From the NCBI RefSeq assembly GCF_014692525.1, contig NZ_JACNYL010000004.1, positions 124,001 to 188,000 on the forward strand: 64,000 bases of DNA. The letters are read 5' to 3'. The DNA is from Sphingobacterium chuzhouense (lineage in GTDB: Bacteria > Bacteroidota > Bacteroidia > Sphingobacteriales > Sphingobacteriaceae). Each line of letters opens with the position of its first letter. Position 1 is the stretch's first letter. A model generated the notes under the pieces. The model ran no database searches and was not told where the DNA came from. It saw only the letters and a list, made by a program, of their open reading frames with translations. A program made the translations under genes and the position numbers. Below are positions 33,848-42,904 of the stretch, one piece after another.

Positions 33848-35251
33848 TTATAGCGTTTCTGCAATTTCTAAAGCGCGGCGTAAAGCCGCAATTTTATTGT
33901 TTACTTCTTGTAGTTCTTTTTCAGCGTCAGAATCCAGCACGATACCTGCACCAGCTTGGTAATGTAAAACATTCTGTTTGCTCAGGAAGGAACGGATCAT
34001 GATGGCGTGGTTGAAATCCCCGTTAAAGCCCATGTAACCTATGGCGCCGGAGTAGAAGGAGCGCGGGAAGCCTTCGTAGCGGTCTATAAGCGTAAGTGCT
34101 TTATGTTTAGGAGCGCCCGATAATGTCCCTGCGGGAAAGGTATCGCCTACGACGTCAAACGGATTGGAGGCGAGGTTGAGCTTGCCAGAAACTTTAGAGA
34201 CCAAATGGATAATATGGGAATAATATTGTGCTTCTTTATATGATTTTACTTTTACGTTTGTACAATGACGACTCAAATCATTGCGCGCTAAGTCAACCAA
34301 CATGACGTGCTCGGCGGATTCCTTTGGGTCATTTTTCAGTTCTTCTGCAATCTTTTCATCCTTTTCCATATCACCGGTACGCTTAAACGTTCCAGCGATT
34401 GGATAGATAGTGGCTTCTCCTTTTTTGATGGTCAATTGGGCCTCTGGCGATGAACCAAATAGTTTGAAATCACCGTAATCAAAATAGAAAAGATAAGGCG
34501 AAGGGTTGACGGATCGCAAAGCACGGTATACGTTAAACTCGTCTCCCGCAAAGGGTGTGGAGAACGCACGTGATGGTACAATCTGAAAAACATCTCCGCG
34601 CTGTATGTGTTGTTTCATCTTGTTGACCAGACTTTTGAAGTCTTCATCCGTCATATTAGACGACTCACCGCCTTGGCGTTTGAAATGATATTCGGGGAAA
34701 TTTTTATTCTGTATTAAATATTCCAGTCGATCCAGATCGGAAGATTCGTCGGCCAGCAGATTTTCGAAGATATACAGTTGATTTCTGAAATGGTCGATGG
34801 CGATAACATAACGGTACACATGGTATTGCATATAAGGAATTTCTCGTGCTGTATGCGTGCCTGCCGTTAACTCGATATCTTCAAAGTGTTCAACAGCATC
34901 AAAAGTAAAGTATCCGAATAGGCCGGAAGAAATAACATTTATACCTTCAATTTCCACTTGGGAAAATTTTTTCCGAAAAGCAGACACTTCCTCTCGGAGG
35001 TTGATTTCGTCAGCAGCTTTATAAATGGGCTGTGCGCCGGGCTCAATGATGCGAAGCTGCTGTTTATTGAGGGTAATACCTGCAATTGGATCGCAGCAAA
35101 TATAGCTGATATTGTTGTCACGACTGTGGTACTCTGAGCTTTCCAGGAGCAAACTGTTAGGAAAGGTATCCCGCAAACGGAGATAGATGCTCACGGGCGT
35201 TGTAGTGTCCGCCAATATCTTTCTGTAATTTGTCTTCAGTGAATATTTCAT
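33848..35251 (-). CDS. trpE: Anthranilate synthase component I
   Basis: 467 residues. The LLLESSEYHS motif near residue 35 is the usual tryptophan feedback site. The chorismate-binding domain has GDVFQIVPSRAFS, LFGSSPEAQLTI, ELKNDPKESAEHVMLVDLARND and GTLSGAPKHKALTLID. With TrpG it converts chorismate to anthranilate. It is the first structural gene behind the Trp-codon attenuator, so it is controlled both by feedback and by attenuation. Confidence 0.96.
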   Translation of the reverse strand: MKYSLKTNYRKILADTTTPVSIYLRLRDTFPNSLLLESSEYHSRDNNISYICCDPIAGITLNKQQLRIIEPGAQPIYKAADEINLREEVSAFRKKFSQVEIEGINVISSGLFGYFTFDAVEHFEDIELTAGTHTAREIPYMQYHVYRYVIAIDHFRNQLYIFENLLADESSDLDRLEYLIQNKNFPEYHFKRQGGESSNMTDEDFKSLVNKMKQHIQRGDVFQIVPSRAFSTPFAGDEFNVYRALRSVNPSPYLFYFDYGDFKLFGSSPEAQLTIKKGEATIYPIAGTFKRTGDMEKDEKIAEELKNDPKESAEHVMLVDLARNDLSRHCTNVKVKSYKEAQYYSHIIHLVSKVSGKLNLASNPFDVVGDTFPAGTLSGAPKHKALTLIDRYEGFPRSFYSGAIGYMGFNGDFNHAIMIRSFLSKQNVLHYQAGAGIVLDSDAEKELQEVNNKIAALRRALEIAETL

Positions 35252-35289
35252 TGTTAATCTTGTTGTTTCTAGTCTTTATGATACCAAAA

Positions 35290-35324
35290 ATAAAAAAAAG
35301 CCCGACGTTTAATCGTCGGGCTTA
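35290..35324 (-). terminator. trp attenuator terminator (regions 3:4)
   Basis: Minus strand: AAGCCCGACG, loop ATTAAA, CGTCGGGCTT, then a run of eight T ending TTTTTATTT. The perfect 10-bp GC-rich stem and T-run make a strong intrinsic terminator placed about 38 nt before the trpE start and downstream of the leader ORF. Confidence 0.93.
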
Positions 35325-35359
35325 CTTTCAAAATGGTTTTGGTTGATTATGAATATCTT

Positions 35360-35437
35360 TTAATACATGCCAAACACATTCCCGACGCTGTCTGCTTCGG
35401 GCCACCACCAGTTTGTATGTACTTGTTTCATGATCAT
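35360..35437 (-). CDS. trpL: trp operon leader peptide (25 codons, three consecutive Trp codons)
   Basis: ATG at 35437 or, more likely, ATG at 35431 (MKQ...), TAA at 35360-35362. The core is HTNWWWPEAD: codons 10-12 from the first ATG are TGG TGG TGG, at 35402-35410. It ends GMY. The gene is too short for standard ORF calls. The Trp run lies directly before pairing region 1, as required for a ribosome stalled on Trp codons to mask that region. Peptide itself probably has no other function. Confidence 0.9.
   Translation of the reverse strand: MIMKQVHTNWWWPEADSVGNVFGMY
35381..35401 (-). promoter_or_regulatory. Pause/antiterminator hairpin (regions 1 and 2) of the trp attenuator
   Basis: Minus strand CCCGAAGC, loop AGACA, GCGTCGGG: 5 + 2 bp with one A-G mismatch (1:2 structure). 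The 3' half CGTCGGG is perfectly complementary to CCCGACG of the terminator's 5' arm (35301-35307), giving a 7-bp 2:3 antiterminator. The three pairings are mutually exclusive. Confidence 0.88.
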
Positions 35438-35447
35438 TTGTATAGCG

Positions 35448-35477
35448 CAAATTTATGAATATTTTTTATTTAGCAAA
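35448..35477 (-). promoter_or_regulatory. Promoter of the trp leader/operon
   Basis: On the minus strand TTTG (35474-35477), 18 nt, TAAATTTG (35448-35455), matching the Bacteroidota TTTG / TAnnTTTG consensus. Predicted start near 35442 leaves a leader of about 5-11 nt before the trpL start codons. Confidence 0.75.
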
Positions 35478-35514
35478 CTTTTTTTGATAAAAAAATAAAA
35501 ATTATGGATTAATC

Positions 35515-36192
35515 TTAATCATTTAACAAATCTGGGCGACGTTCTTCCGTTCGTTTCAGTTGTTGCTCGTAACGCCAGGCAGCGATTTTCGCTTCATGGC
35601 CACTGAGTAGGATGTCGGGAACGTGATGTCCACGCCATTCCGCAGGTCGCGTATATATAGGCGCATCCAACAGGCCGTCTTGGAAAGAATCAGATAATGC
35701 AGAAGTCTCATCCGACAGCACGCCCGGTATCAAACGAACCACCGCATCGACCAATATTGCCGCCGGTAGCTCACCACCAGACAGTACGTAGTCACCCATT
35801 GAAATTTCTCTCGTCACAAATACATCCCGAATACGTTGGTCGATCCCTTTATAGTGCCCGCAGAGGATAATGACATTTTCGATGGATGATAGCGCATTAG
35901 CAATTTCTTGGTTAAGGGTTTCCCCATCCGGCGTCATGTAGATCACCTCGTCATATTGTCGTTCTGTTTGTAATTTTTCGATACAGGCCGCAAAGGGTTC
36001 TATCTGCATCACCATTCCCGAGCCACCGCCGTAAGGGTAGTCATCGACAGATTTATGCTTGTTCGTCGCATAATCCCGTAAATTATGTACATGGATTTCC
36101 ACCAGGCCCTTATGTTGAGCGCGTTGTAGAATAGAATGTGCAAAAGGACTTTCCAGTAAGCCCGGTAAAACAGTAATGATATCAAAACGCAT
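35515..36192 (-). CDS. trmD: tRNA (guanine-N1-)-methyltransferase
   Basis: 225 residues, normal length. [15 protein letters not shown] at the N-terminus, [16 protein letters not shown], and the trefoil-knot SAM site [13 protein letters not shown] with [12 protein letters not shown]. It makes m1G37 in tRNA and is normally essential. Single gene here, without rpsP or rplS next to it. Confidence 0.96.
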   Translation of the reverse strand: MRFDIITVLPGLLESPFAHSILQRAQHKGLVEIHVHNLRDYATNKHKSVDDYPYGGGSGMVMQIEPFAACIEKLQTERQYDEVIYMTPDGETLNQEIANALSSIENVIILCGHYKGIDQRIRDVFVTREISMGDYVLSGGELPAAILVDAVVRLIPGVLSDETSALSDSFQDGLLDAPIYTRPAEWRGHHVPDILLSGHEAKIAAWRYEQQLKRTEERRPDLLND

Positions 36193-36428
36193 GGTGCAAA
36201 GATAAGGGGAAAATATAATATTTTATGTCAATGGACTCGGAGATTATATCTGTTTTTAGTCTATTGTATACTGTGCTTATATTTCTATTATATTATTTTT
36301 TTTGGAATAAAGTTTTGTGTTTACGGTATTTCTATATTCTATTATTTTGTTATGTTTTATTTCCTATTTTGTATTCTTTCACATTATTTGTTGATAGTGT
36401 ATCAGCGTTATTTTAGTTTTTTTGAAAA

Positions 36429-36460
36429 GTTGCAAGAACAAAGTTATTTTTTTATGTTTG
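36429..36460 (+). promoter_or_regulatory. Candidate promoter of the first susCD operon
   Basis: GTTG (36429-36432), 20 nt, TATGTTTG (36453-36460). The -7 element is a full TAnnTTTG match and the -33 is one base off. It would give a 5' untranslated region of about 340 nt. Confidence 0.5.
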
Positions 36461-36557
36461 CATAGTTTAACAGTTTTTAACAGATATAGCGTACTGTTAA
36501 CGTGTTTTCCGTTAACGGGAGAGATAGAAAAAATGATTAACTAAACAAACAACACAG

Positions 36558-36602
36558 ATGAAACGGAATTTATTAACTACTCCATTGTATTTTCTTTGTT
36601 AA
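36558..36602 (+). CDS. 14-codon mini-ORF in the susC leader
   Basis: ATG AAA CGG ... TGT TAA encodes MKRNLLTTPLYFLC. It is preceded by TAACTAAACAAAC and a short spacer, the same sequence that precedes the susC ATG 250 nt downstream. It reads like the first half of a signal peptide that was cut off. It may be an upstream regulatory peptide or a remnant of an old susC start. Confidence 0.35.
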   Translation: MKRNLLTTPLYFLC

Positions 36603-36806
36603 AACAGTAACGTTTTTACACACAAACTATGCATGATGTAGGCTTTTAAGTTACTCAACCTCGGGTTGTATTAATTTGATAGCTTATAATATGATAATTC
36701 TGTATAGGGTGTGTAACGTAATAACAAATTGTCGTATACTTTAGTAACTTATTACACAACAAAAACAATAAACAATCAACAAATTAATAACTAAACAAAC
36801 ACAAAC

Positions 36807-39800
36807 ATGAAACAAAAATTACTCAGTTTATTTTTTGTGTTAACGTGCCTGGTAGGGGTGACGTTTGCACAAAATCGGCAAGTGAGTGGTCGCGTGACAT
36901 CGGCCGGTGATGGATCTCCATTGTCGGGAGTTTCCGTGGCTATAGTTGGTACTTCAAATGCCACGCAGACTGATGGATCTGGAAATTATTCTATCCAGGT
37001 ACTAGGGAATGATGCATCACTCGTTTTTTCCTACGTGGGTTTCAACAGCCAACGTATTGCGGTCGGTAGTCGTTCTGTTGTAAACGTACAGTTGGTTAGC
37101 GACGAAGAGACTTTGGATGAAGTTGTAGTTACAGGATATTCTACGGTTTCAAAATTAAAGTCTACTATTGCCACTTCTGTTGTTGATGCGGAAGCATTAA
37201 ATAACACTACGTTACCCGACGTTAATCAAATGTTACAAGGTAATGCATCTGGGGTTACAGCATCTGCGAACTCCGGCCAGCCTGGATCAAGAACAGAGGT
37301 AAGAATACGTGGTATTGGTTCTATTTCTGCATCTTCAAGTCCGTTATATGTGCTTGATGGTGTTATTATGACAAACGGAGATTTAACGCAGAATACTCCA
37401 ACACAAGATGTTATTTCTAGTTTGAATCCTGCAGATATTGAAAATATCACGGTTCTAAAAGATGCAGCTGCAACAGCGATTTATGGTGCGAGGGGCGCAA
37501 ACGGCGTTATTGTAATCACTACTAAATCTGGACAAGCGGGACAAAGCAATATCACTTTAAATGCTAAATTTGGAGGAGGAGACGTGGCAGGGAAAATTGA
37601 TTTAATGAACTCTTCCCAGTTGCTCTCTTACCAACGTGAATTAATGCGCACAGCAGGTATGTCGGAATCTGATATCTTGGAGAGAAGACCGGATATGTTA
37701 GCTGGGAACAACACCAACTGGTATGATGAAGCTTTCCAGTCTACGAAAAATCAAACGTACAATCTTTCTGCATCAGGAGGAAATGAGAAAACCCAATATT
37801 TCGGTTCTGGTGAATATTTTGACCAGAAGGGGGGATTAGTAGGTAGCCATTTCAAACGTTACGGTGCTCGTCTTAATGTTGATCATAAATTGTCTGATAA
37901 GTTTGATCTAAGTTTTAAACTTAATGGATCATATACAGATCAGCGAAGTGCAAATGCTGGGAATGGTTATGCGTCTCCGCTTCTGCAAATGTTTTTTAAT
38001 ACACCTTACGTTCCAGCATATAATGCGGATGGTTCATTGTCTGACGGCTTTAGTTCTGGTCAACCCGGTACTTCTGGTTACGCACCATTTGGAAATATAC
38101 CAGCGACATACAGACCAACGCTTATGGGAGGGAACTTTATGCATACCATAGAGCACGATTATAATTTCAATAATAACCTATACAATTCTTTCAATGGAGC
38201 ATTTGGTTGGAATATTATAGATGGTTTGCGACTTGTTGTACGAGGAAATGCCGAAATGATTAACGTTGAAGAACGTGTTTGGTGGGATCCAATCGGATAT
38301 AACGGTAGAAACTATGATGGTTTATTGCAGAATAGCAATGTTAAGAACACGAACCTCTTAACAAACCAGTTGTTGACCTATAATAAAACATTTGAAGGAG
38401 GGCATAGTTTAAACCTTTTGTTAGGTAATGAATTCCAAAAGAATGACTACCGTTGGACATACATGGCATCACAAGGGTTTGCTAGTAGTGAGTTACAGCA
38501 ACCGGGTGTTGCGGCAAAGCCACTTGATGTAGATGGCGATAGAGAACAATTTGCTTTCCATAGTGTCTTTTTGAATGCTAATTACGACTTTGATGCAAAA
38601 TATTTTGTGGGAGCAAGCATTAGAAGAGATGGTTCATCACGCTTCCCTAAAGATAGTCGTTACGGTACATTTTATTCTGGAAGCGCAGCTTGGCTTATTA
38701 GTAGCGAACAATTCCTAGAAAATGTCAGTTGGATAAATAGTTTGAAATTGCGAACTAGCTACGGACGCATGGGTAACGCAGATTTCTTATTTACTAACAG
38801 AAACTATCCGTTTAACGCTTTGTATAGATTTGATGCGGTTTACAATGATGAGAGTGCGGCAATAGCCAGTCAGGTTGCTAATCCGGGCTTTACTTGGGAA
38901 AAAACCAAAATGTTTGATGTTGGAATCGACTTTGCTTTATTCAACGGTTATTTAGACGGGTCAGTAGAGTTTTTTGATAAAAGATCGGAAGCCCTAATTC
39001 TTCAAGCCCCTCTATCAGGTACAACTGGATTCTCAACTATCAACTCAAATATAGGCTCTATTTTGAATCAAGGATGGGAAGTTACGTTAGGATCGACACC
39101 AATTAAGAATGAGAACTTTAGTTGGAATATAAGTGGTAATTTTTCCACCTTGAAAAATGAAGTACTTTCTCTTGTTAATGATAACCCTATTACACCAGCT
39201 TCTAACACTAATCAGCGGATAGAAGTAGGTCATTCGATAGCTAGTTGGTATATGCAAGAGTGGGCGGGAGTAAATCCTGACAATGGAGCCCCTCAATGGT
39301 ACGACGCAGATGGAAACCTAACGAGTACCTATTCACAAGCAGCAAGAAGATATGTTGGTACGGCTTTACCTAAAATAACAGGAGGTTTGACAAACCGTTT
39401 AAGTTACAAGGATATTGATCTTTCATTTTTGATTTCTTTTAGCGCAGGTAATAAAGCATTGAATAGAACAAGACAATATTGGGAAAATGATGGTAACTCG
39501 CCTAATTATAACTTTGGTGTAGATGCCGTTAATAGATGGCAAAATCCGGGAGATATTTCAGATAAGCCTAAGGCTGAATGGAATAATGGAAGCCTATCTA
39601 ATTCCATTTCAACACGATATTTAGAATACTTGGATTATGCTAGGTTGCGGAATGTTAGATTGGGTTACAATCTGCCAAAAACCGTATTGGAGAAAATTCG
39701 TGCTAGTCAGATCAAGATTTACGCCCAAGCAGAAAACCTTATCACATTAACGGGATACAAAGGATTTGACCCTGACGTTAACACAGCGCCACTAGTACCG

Positions 39801-39899
39801 ACTAGTACTTCGAGCGTCGCGGTTGCGAACTCTGGTGTTGACTTTTTTAGATATCCTACAGCGAAAATAATAACTTTTGGTGTAACCGCGTCATTTTAA
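36807..39899 (+). CDS. SusC/RagA-family TonB-linked outer membrane protein
   Basis: 1030 residues. Signal peptide about 1-21, CarboxypepD_reg-like domain about 25-100 (VSGRVTSAGDGSPLSGVSVAIVG), TonB box region LDEVVVTGYSTVSK, plug with VRIRGIGSISASSSPLYVLDG and IYGARGANGVIVITTKSG, then a barrel ending in Phe (FGVTASF). No STN domain, so it is not wired to a FecR relay. It forms the outer membrane channel under a SusD lid encoded 11 nt downstream. No enzyme genes lie nearby; the cargo may be peptide (RagAB-like) or glycan, unresolved. Confidence 0.95.
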   Translation: MKQKLLSLFFVLTCLVGVTFAQNRQVSGRVTSAGDGSPLSGVSVAIVGTSNATQTDGSGNYSIQVLGNDASLVFSYVGFNSQRIAVGSRSVVNVQLVSDEETLDEVVVTGYSTVSKLKSTIATSVVDAEALNNTTLPDVNQMLQGNASGVTASANSGQPGSRTEVRIRGIGSISASSSPLYVLDGVIMTNGDLTQNTPTQDVISSLNPADIENITVLKDAAATAIYGARGANGVIVITTKSGQAGQSNITLNAKFGGGDVAGKIDLMNSSQLLSYQRELMRTAGMSESDILERRPDMLAGNNTNWYDEAFQSTKNQTYNLSASGGNEKTQYFGSGEYFDQKGGLVGSHFKRYGARLNVDHKLSDKFDLSFKLNGSYTDQRSANAGNGYASPLLQMFFNTPYVPAYNADGSLSDGFSSGQPGTSGYAPFGNIPATYRPTLMGGNFMHTIEHDYNFNNNLYNSFNGAFGWNIIDGLRLVVRGNAEMINVEERVWWDPIGYNGRNYDGLLQNSNVKNTNLLTNQLLTYNKTFEGGHSLNLLLGNEFQKNDYRWTYMASQGFASSELQQPGVAAKPLDVDGDREQFAFHSVFLNANYDFDAKYFVGASIRRDGSSRFPKDSRYGTFYSGSAAWLISSEQFLENVSWINSLKLRTSYGRMGNADFLFTNRNYPFNALYRFDAVYNDESAAIASQVANPGFTWEKTKMFDVGIDFALFNGYLDGSVEFFDKRSEALILQAPLSGTTGFSTINSNIGSILNQGWEVTLGSTPIKNENFSWNISGNFSTLKNEVLSLVNDNPITPASNTNQRIEVGHSIASWYMQEWAGVNPDNGAPQWYDADGNLTSTYSQAARRYVGTALPKITGGLTNRLSYKDIDLSFLISFSAGNKALNRTRQYWENDGNSPNYNFGVDAVNRWQNPGDISDKPKAEWNNGSLSNSISTRYLEYLDYARLRNVRLGYNLPKTVLEKIRASQIKIYAQAENLITLTGYKGFDPDVNTAPLVPTSTSSVAVANSGVDFFRYPTAKIITFGVTASF

Positions 39900-39910
39900 A
39901 TAATTGATTC

Positions 39911-41329
39911 ATGAAAAAATTTAGTAAATATATATTGTCGTCCATGATCGCCTCCGCTTTATTTCTAAACGGTTGTTCGGACGCACTTGACTTAACCCCC
40001 CATAATTCGTTACCTGAAGAGGATGTGGTTAATGAGACTTATGCAAGGCAGCTGATTAATGGAGTTTACGAGCAAATGCAAGTTGTCGGCTACTACGGTA
40101 GAGATTTTCAGGTTGTTTCTGAAGTAACAGGTGATAATGTTAAAATCACTTCAGCTAACTCCAATCGTTTTTTAAATGAATTCCGCTATTTATGGAATCC
40201 GACTCTCGCAAGTCAGGGAACTACGTGGACAGCATTATATAAAACGATTTATGGAGCGAATGTAGTTATCAATGAACTTCCTGATACTGACGATATCACC
40301 CCTTATAAAGGAGAGGCTTATTTTTTACGGGCTTTAGCTCATTTAGATGCAGCTAGACGGTTTGCCAGACCCTATACAAACGTAGGAGCAAATCCATCAG
40401 GTGCAAATACAGGAATTCCAGTTGTTTTAGAGACTGTAAAAGACCCAGCCAATTTTCATCCAACTCGGAATACTTTAGCGGAAACTTATAACGCTATTAT
40501 TGACGACCTAAAGAAAGCTCAGGATTTGGCTCCCGATATGTCTAGCGGAAGTGCTGCAGTGTACAGAGGTTCTAAAGATGCGGCGACGGCTCTTCTTGCT
40601 CGAGTTTATTTGTATATGGGGCGGTTTGATGACTGTATTACAGAAGCCAATAAAATTATTTCTAAATATCCTCTTTGGACAGTGGGTAATATCGAAACTG
40701 CATACAGTGGAAATAATACTTCAGAAGAAATCTTTTCTTTGAAATTTAAATCTACGGAAAACCGTGGTGCAGACAATTTTGGACAGATGTATAATGATCC
40801 AGATATAGGTTACGGAGATATCCGTCCTACCGATGCGTTTCGCTCATTGCTTGAGGATGATGACGTAAGAAATGGGTTCATCTATGCGAAAGATGGCGCG
40901 TATTTCTTAAATAAATTTAGAGGTAATACCGCAGAGGGGGCAGATGGTCTAGTGGATATTAAAATCCTGCGCATAGCGGAAATCTATCTAAGCAGAGCGG
41001 AAGCTTATACCGAGTTAACTTCTCCGAATATATCGTCGGCGTTGGCTGATGTAAATGAACTCCGCACTAACAGAGGTTTGGATCCAATAGCTTCTATGAG
41101 TTTAGCTGATTTAAAAGAGGAAATTAAGACACAAAGGAGATTAGAGTTTATCGGCGAAGGTCTTAGGTCGACTGATATTTTTAGAAAGAACGAGACCCGG
41201 ACTATTCCTGATTCAGATGCATTACCAAGTGCAGATATCGCACCTGATAATTTTAGAGTAATGTTTTCTATCCCTATTGCGGAAATCGATGCAAATCCTA
41301 ATATGGAACCGAATCCAGGTTACAATTAA
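39911..41329 (+). CDS. SusD/RagB-family nutrient-binding outer membrane lipoprotein
   Basis: 472 residues. Lipobox FLNGC with Cys22, then TPR-rich SusD fold; conserved AYFLRALAHLDAARRFARPY, AATALLARVYLYMG and the C-terminal RRLEFIGEGLRSTDIFR blocks. It caps the SusC channel. A strong terminator follows at 41406, ending the operon. Confidence 0.94.
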   Translation: MKKFSKYILSSMIASALFLNGCSDALDLTPHNSLPEEDVVNETYARQLINGVYEQMQVVGYYGRDFQVVSEVTGDNVKITSANSNRFLNEFRYLWNPTLASQGTTWTALYKTIYGANVVINELPDTDDITPYKGEAYFLRALAHLDAARRFARPYTNVGANPSGANTGIPVVLETVKDPANFHPTRNTLAETYNAIIDDLKKAQDLAPDMSSGSAAVYRGSKDAATALLARVYLYMGRFDDCITEANKIISKYPLWTVGNIETAYSGNNTSEEIFSLKFKSTENRGADNFGQMYNDPDIGYGDIRPTDAFRSLLEDDDVRNGFIYAKDGAYFLNKFRGNTAEGADGLVDIKILRIAEIYLSRAEAYTELTSPNISSALADVNELRTNRGLDPIASMSLADLKEEIKTQRRLEFIGEGLRSTDIFRKNETRTIPDSDALPSADIAPDNFRVMFSIPIAEIDANPNMEPNPGYN

Positions 41330-41405
41330 TCTTTAGTTTGTATAACTAAAAATCTAGCTTTAGGGCAGCGCTGAAAAAACATTACTTTTTTAGTGGACTT
41401 TAAAG

Positions 41406-41448
41406 AAATGACCGAGTAAAATCTGATTTTACTCGGTCATTTTTATTT
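41406..41448 (+). terminator. Strong terminator after the first susCD operon
   Basis: AAATGACCGAGTAAAAT and ATTTTACTCGGTCATTT form a perfect 17-bp stem with a 3-nt loop, followed by TTTTATTTT. A-rich flank on the other side allows bidirectional use. Confidence 0.93.
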
Positions 41449-41455
41449 TGTTCAT

Positions 41456-41584
41456 TTAGAGCATTACCTTCCCCAAATGCTCATCATAGTAAAACTGAGG
41501 TCGATGACATCGTTTCTTATGAGGGGACCCTATAGACATTAGGGAGAATTCGATATCGACCTTTTCAGGCCCTTTGTGGTGAAT
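41456..41584 (-). pseudogene. Possible transposase C-terminal remnant
   Basis: A 42-codon minus-strand frame closed on both sides reads HHKGPEKVDIEFSLMSIG followed by a basic tail ending HLGKVML. The KGxEKVDIEFSLMxIxxN-type segment resembles the end of IS1182/IS4-like transposases. Upstream frames continue with further short protein-like pieces broken by stops. No inverted repeats were paired, and family assignment is by eye only. Confidence 0.35.
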
Positions 41585-41772
41585 TTATTGAAACTATTTT
41601 GTGGGAAATTTACCATATAAGGTTCTGTTGAAACTGCCTAACCTAATTTTAGATATTCACGTTGCGAAAAAAACATTCATAATTTTAATTAAACTTTGTA
41701 AGTTTATATAGGCAATTGTAAGTCCCTCCGAGATTTTTATTGGAAAATAATTTTAACATTAACAATTTTACT

Positions 41773-42682
41773 ATGAAGAAGCTAATTATTCTATTTCGTC
41801 AGCAGCTTGGCAGTTTCGTGTGCAAAGCAGGAGTTTTCGAATCATCAAGAAAGTTCCGAATTATTTGAAACCAGTGATTTTTCTACATTCGCAATTCCCA
41901 CTGTTCCATTTGATTGGGAAAATGCTGATACAATGCCTACCCCTCTTGGAAGTACCCAGGTTATCGTTCCGTGGGGATCTACTGCAAGTCGTCAAATACC
42001 AGATGAAATTGTACATGATTATAAGGGCGTTGATGGATGGGAATTAGTATATAATACCTTTAATACAACTTCAATAAGTGACCATTTATATTTTATGCTA
42101 TACAATAAATTTCGGGGCGTGTTAAGAATGTACTATTATACCAAACCTACCAGTTATATACAATCTAGCAACATTGTTCATTCTTTAATGTTAATGGGCA
42201 GTAACAAAAGCAACTCCCCATTGTTAAATTATACAAACGAGGGCTTTATAGATTTTGGGCAGAATACAAACGTTGCTTCCATGATTGAAGGATTTCAGGT
42301 GGCACCCAATACTTGGTATTCTTTTGAATATGAATTGGCTTACGATGCCAATATCCAAAATCAAAGCTATTCAGCTCTAAGTTTACAATGGCCAATTAAA
42401 AGTAATCAAATACAAGAAATAAGCATTAGTGGAACTTTGACGGACACATTAGACAATTATTCATTTGCCATTCCAAATTTTAACACTACTAATACACCAA
42501 ATTTTAACGGAAAAGTTTCTATTAGGGTTTATTCTTCTTATGGTGCAGGAAACCTACCATCTGGTTCATCTAATAATTGGGGTAAAACTATTATTGATGC
42601 GATTGGTGGATTAGTTAAAAATTTGCTAGGTGGACTCTTTAAGAAAGCGCCTGTTTTTGGGAATTCACAAACACTAACCTAA
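41773..42682 (+). pseudogene. Lipoprotein gene with a one-base frameshift in the signal peptide
   Basis: The ATG at 41773 begins MKKLIILF in frame 1, then runs off after about 31 codons. A shift by one base near 41796-41798 (TTTCGTC read as TTT GTC) continues as VSSLAVSCAKQEFSN, giving a perfect lipoprotein signal peptide with lipobox AVSC and a 290-residue downstream frame to 42682. In-frame upstream of 41807 the second frame meets a stop at 41783, so only a TTG start inside the signal could rescue it. The mature part (VPWGSTASRQIPDE, DGWELVYNTFN) is a surface-protein-like sequence that I cannot assign; it may also be shortened at its 3' end. Confidence 0.65.
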
Positions 42683-42904
42683 TAAGCTAGTTTCGTTCTG
42701 TATGGTGTTGTAAACGCCATTCCAAAATATTTTCTTAATAAGTAAAGACCCCGTATCGTGTTTTTATCATGGTGTATGGTCACCGTATTAACCATAAGTA
42801 CTTCTTTTTAGTTACTTCTCTCGAGAGGTTCAATCGAAATATAACGAATGGAGTTATTCTTACTCATTTGTCGTCATTTCGCTTATTAGTTCCGAAAAGG
42901 TACC

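Larger units (their letters stand above)
36193..36806. other. Long AT-rich region upstream of the first susC
   Basis: 614 nt, mostly untranslated. It contains a hydrophobic but low-complexity frame at 36225-36416 that does not look real, a candidate -7 element at 36453-36460, a perfect inverted repeat GTTAACG / CGTTAAC at 36496-36516, a 14-codon mini-ORF at 36558-36602, and a 13-bp repeat (TAACTAAACAAAC) at 36538-36550 and 36788-36800 that precedes both the mini-ORF and susC. Confidence 0.6.
41330..41772. other. Intergenic stretch with terminator and transposase-like debris
   Basis: 443 nt: the susCD terminator at 41406-41448, a minus-strand fragment at 41456-41584 that reads like a transposase C-terminus, and an AT-rich region upstream of the frameshifted lipoprotein. 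An AAACTTTG at about 41692 is a near-match to a -7 element. Confidence 0.55.

Noticed and set aside
36225-36416. 63-codon plus-strand frame with hydrophobic residues downstream of trmD
   Set aside because: Low-complexity Phe/Leu/Tyr string caused by T-rich DNA, no recognisable start context, no domain.
36807-41329. Calling the first SusC/SusD pair a glycan PUL
   Set aside because: No glycosidase, regulator or STN domain is linked; a peptide importer such as RagAB is equally possible.
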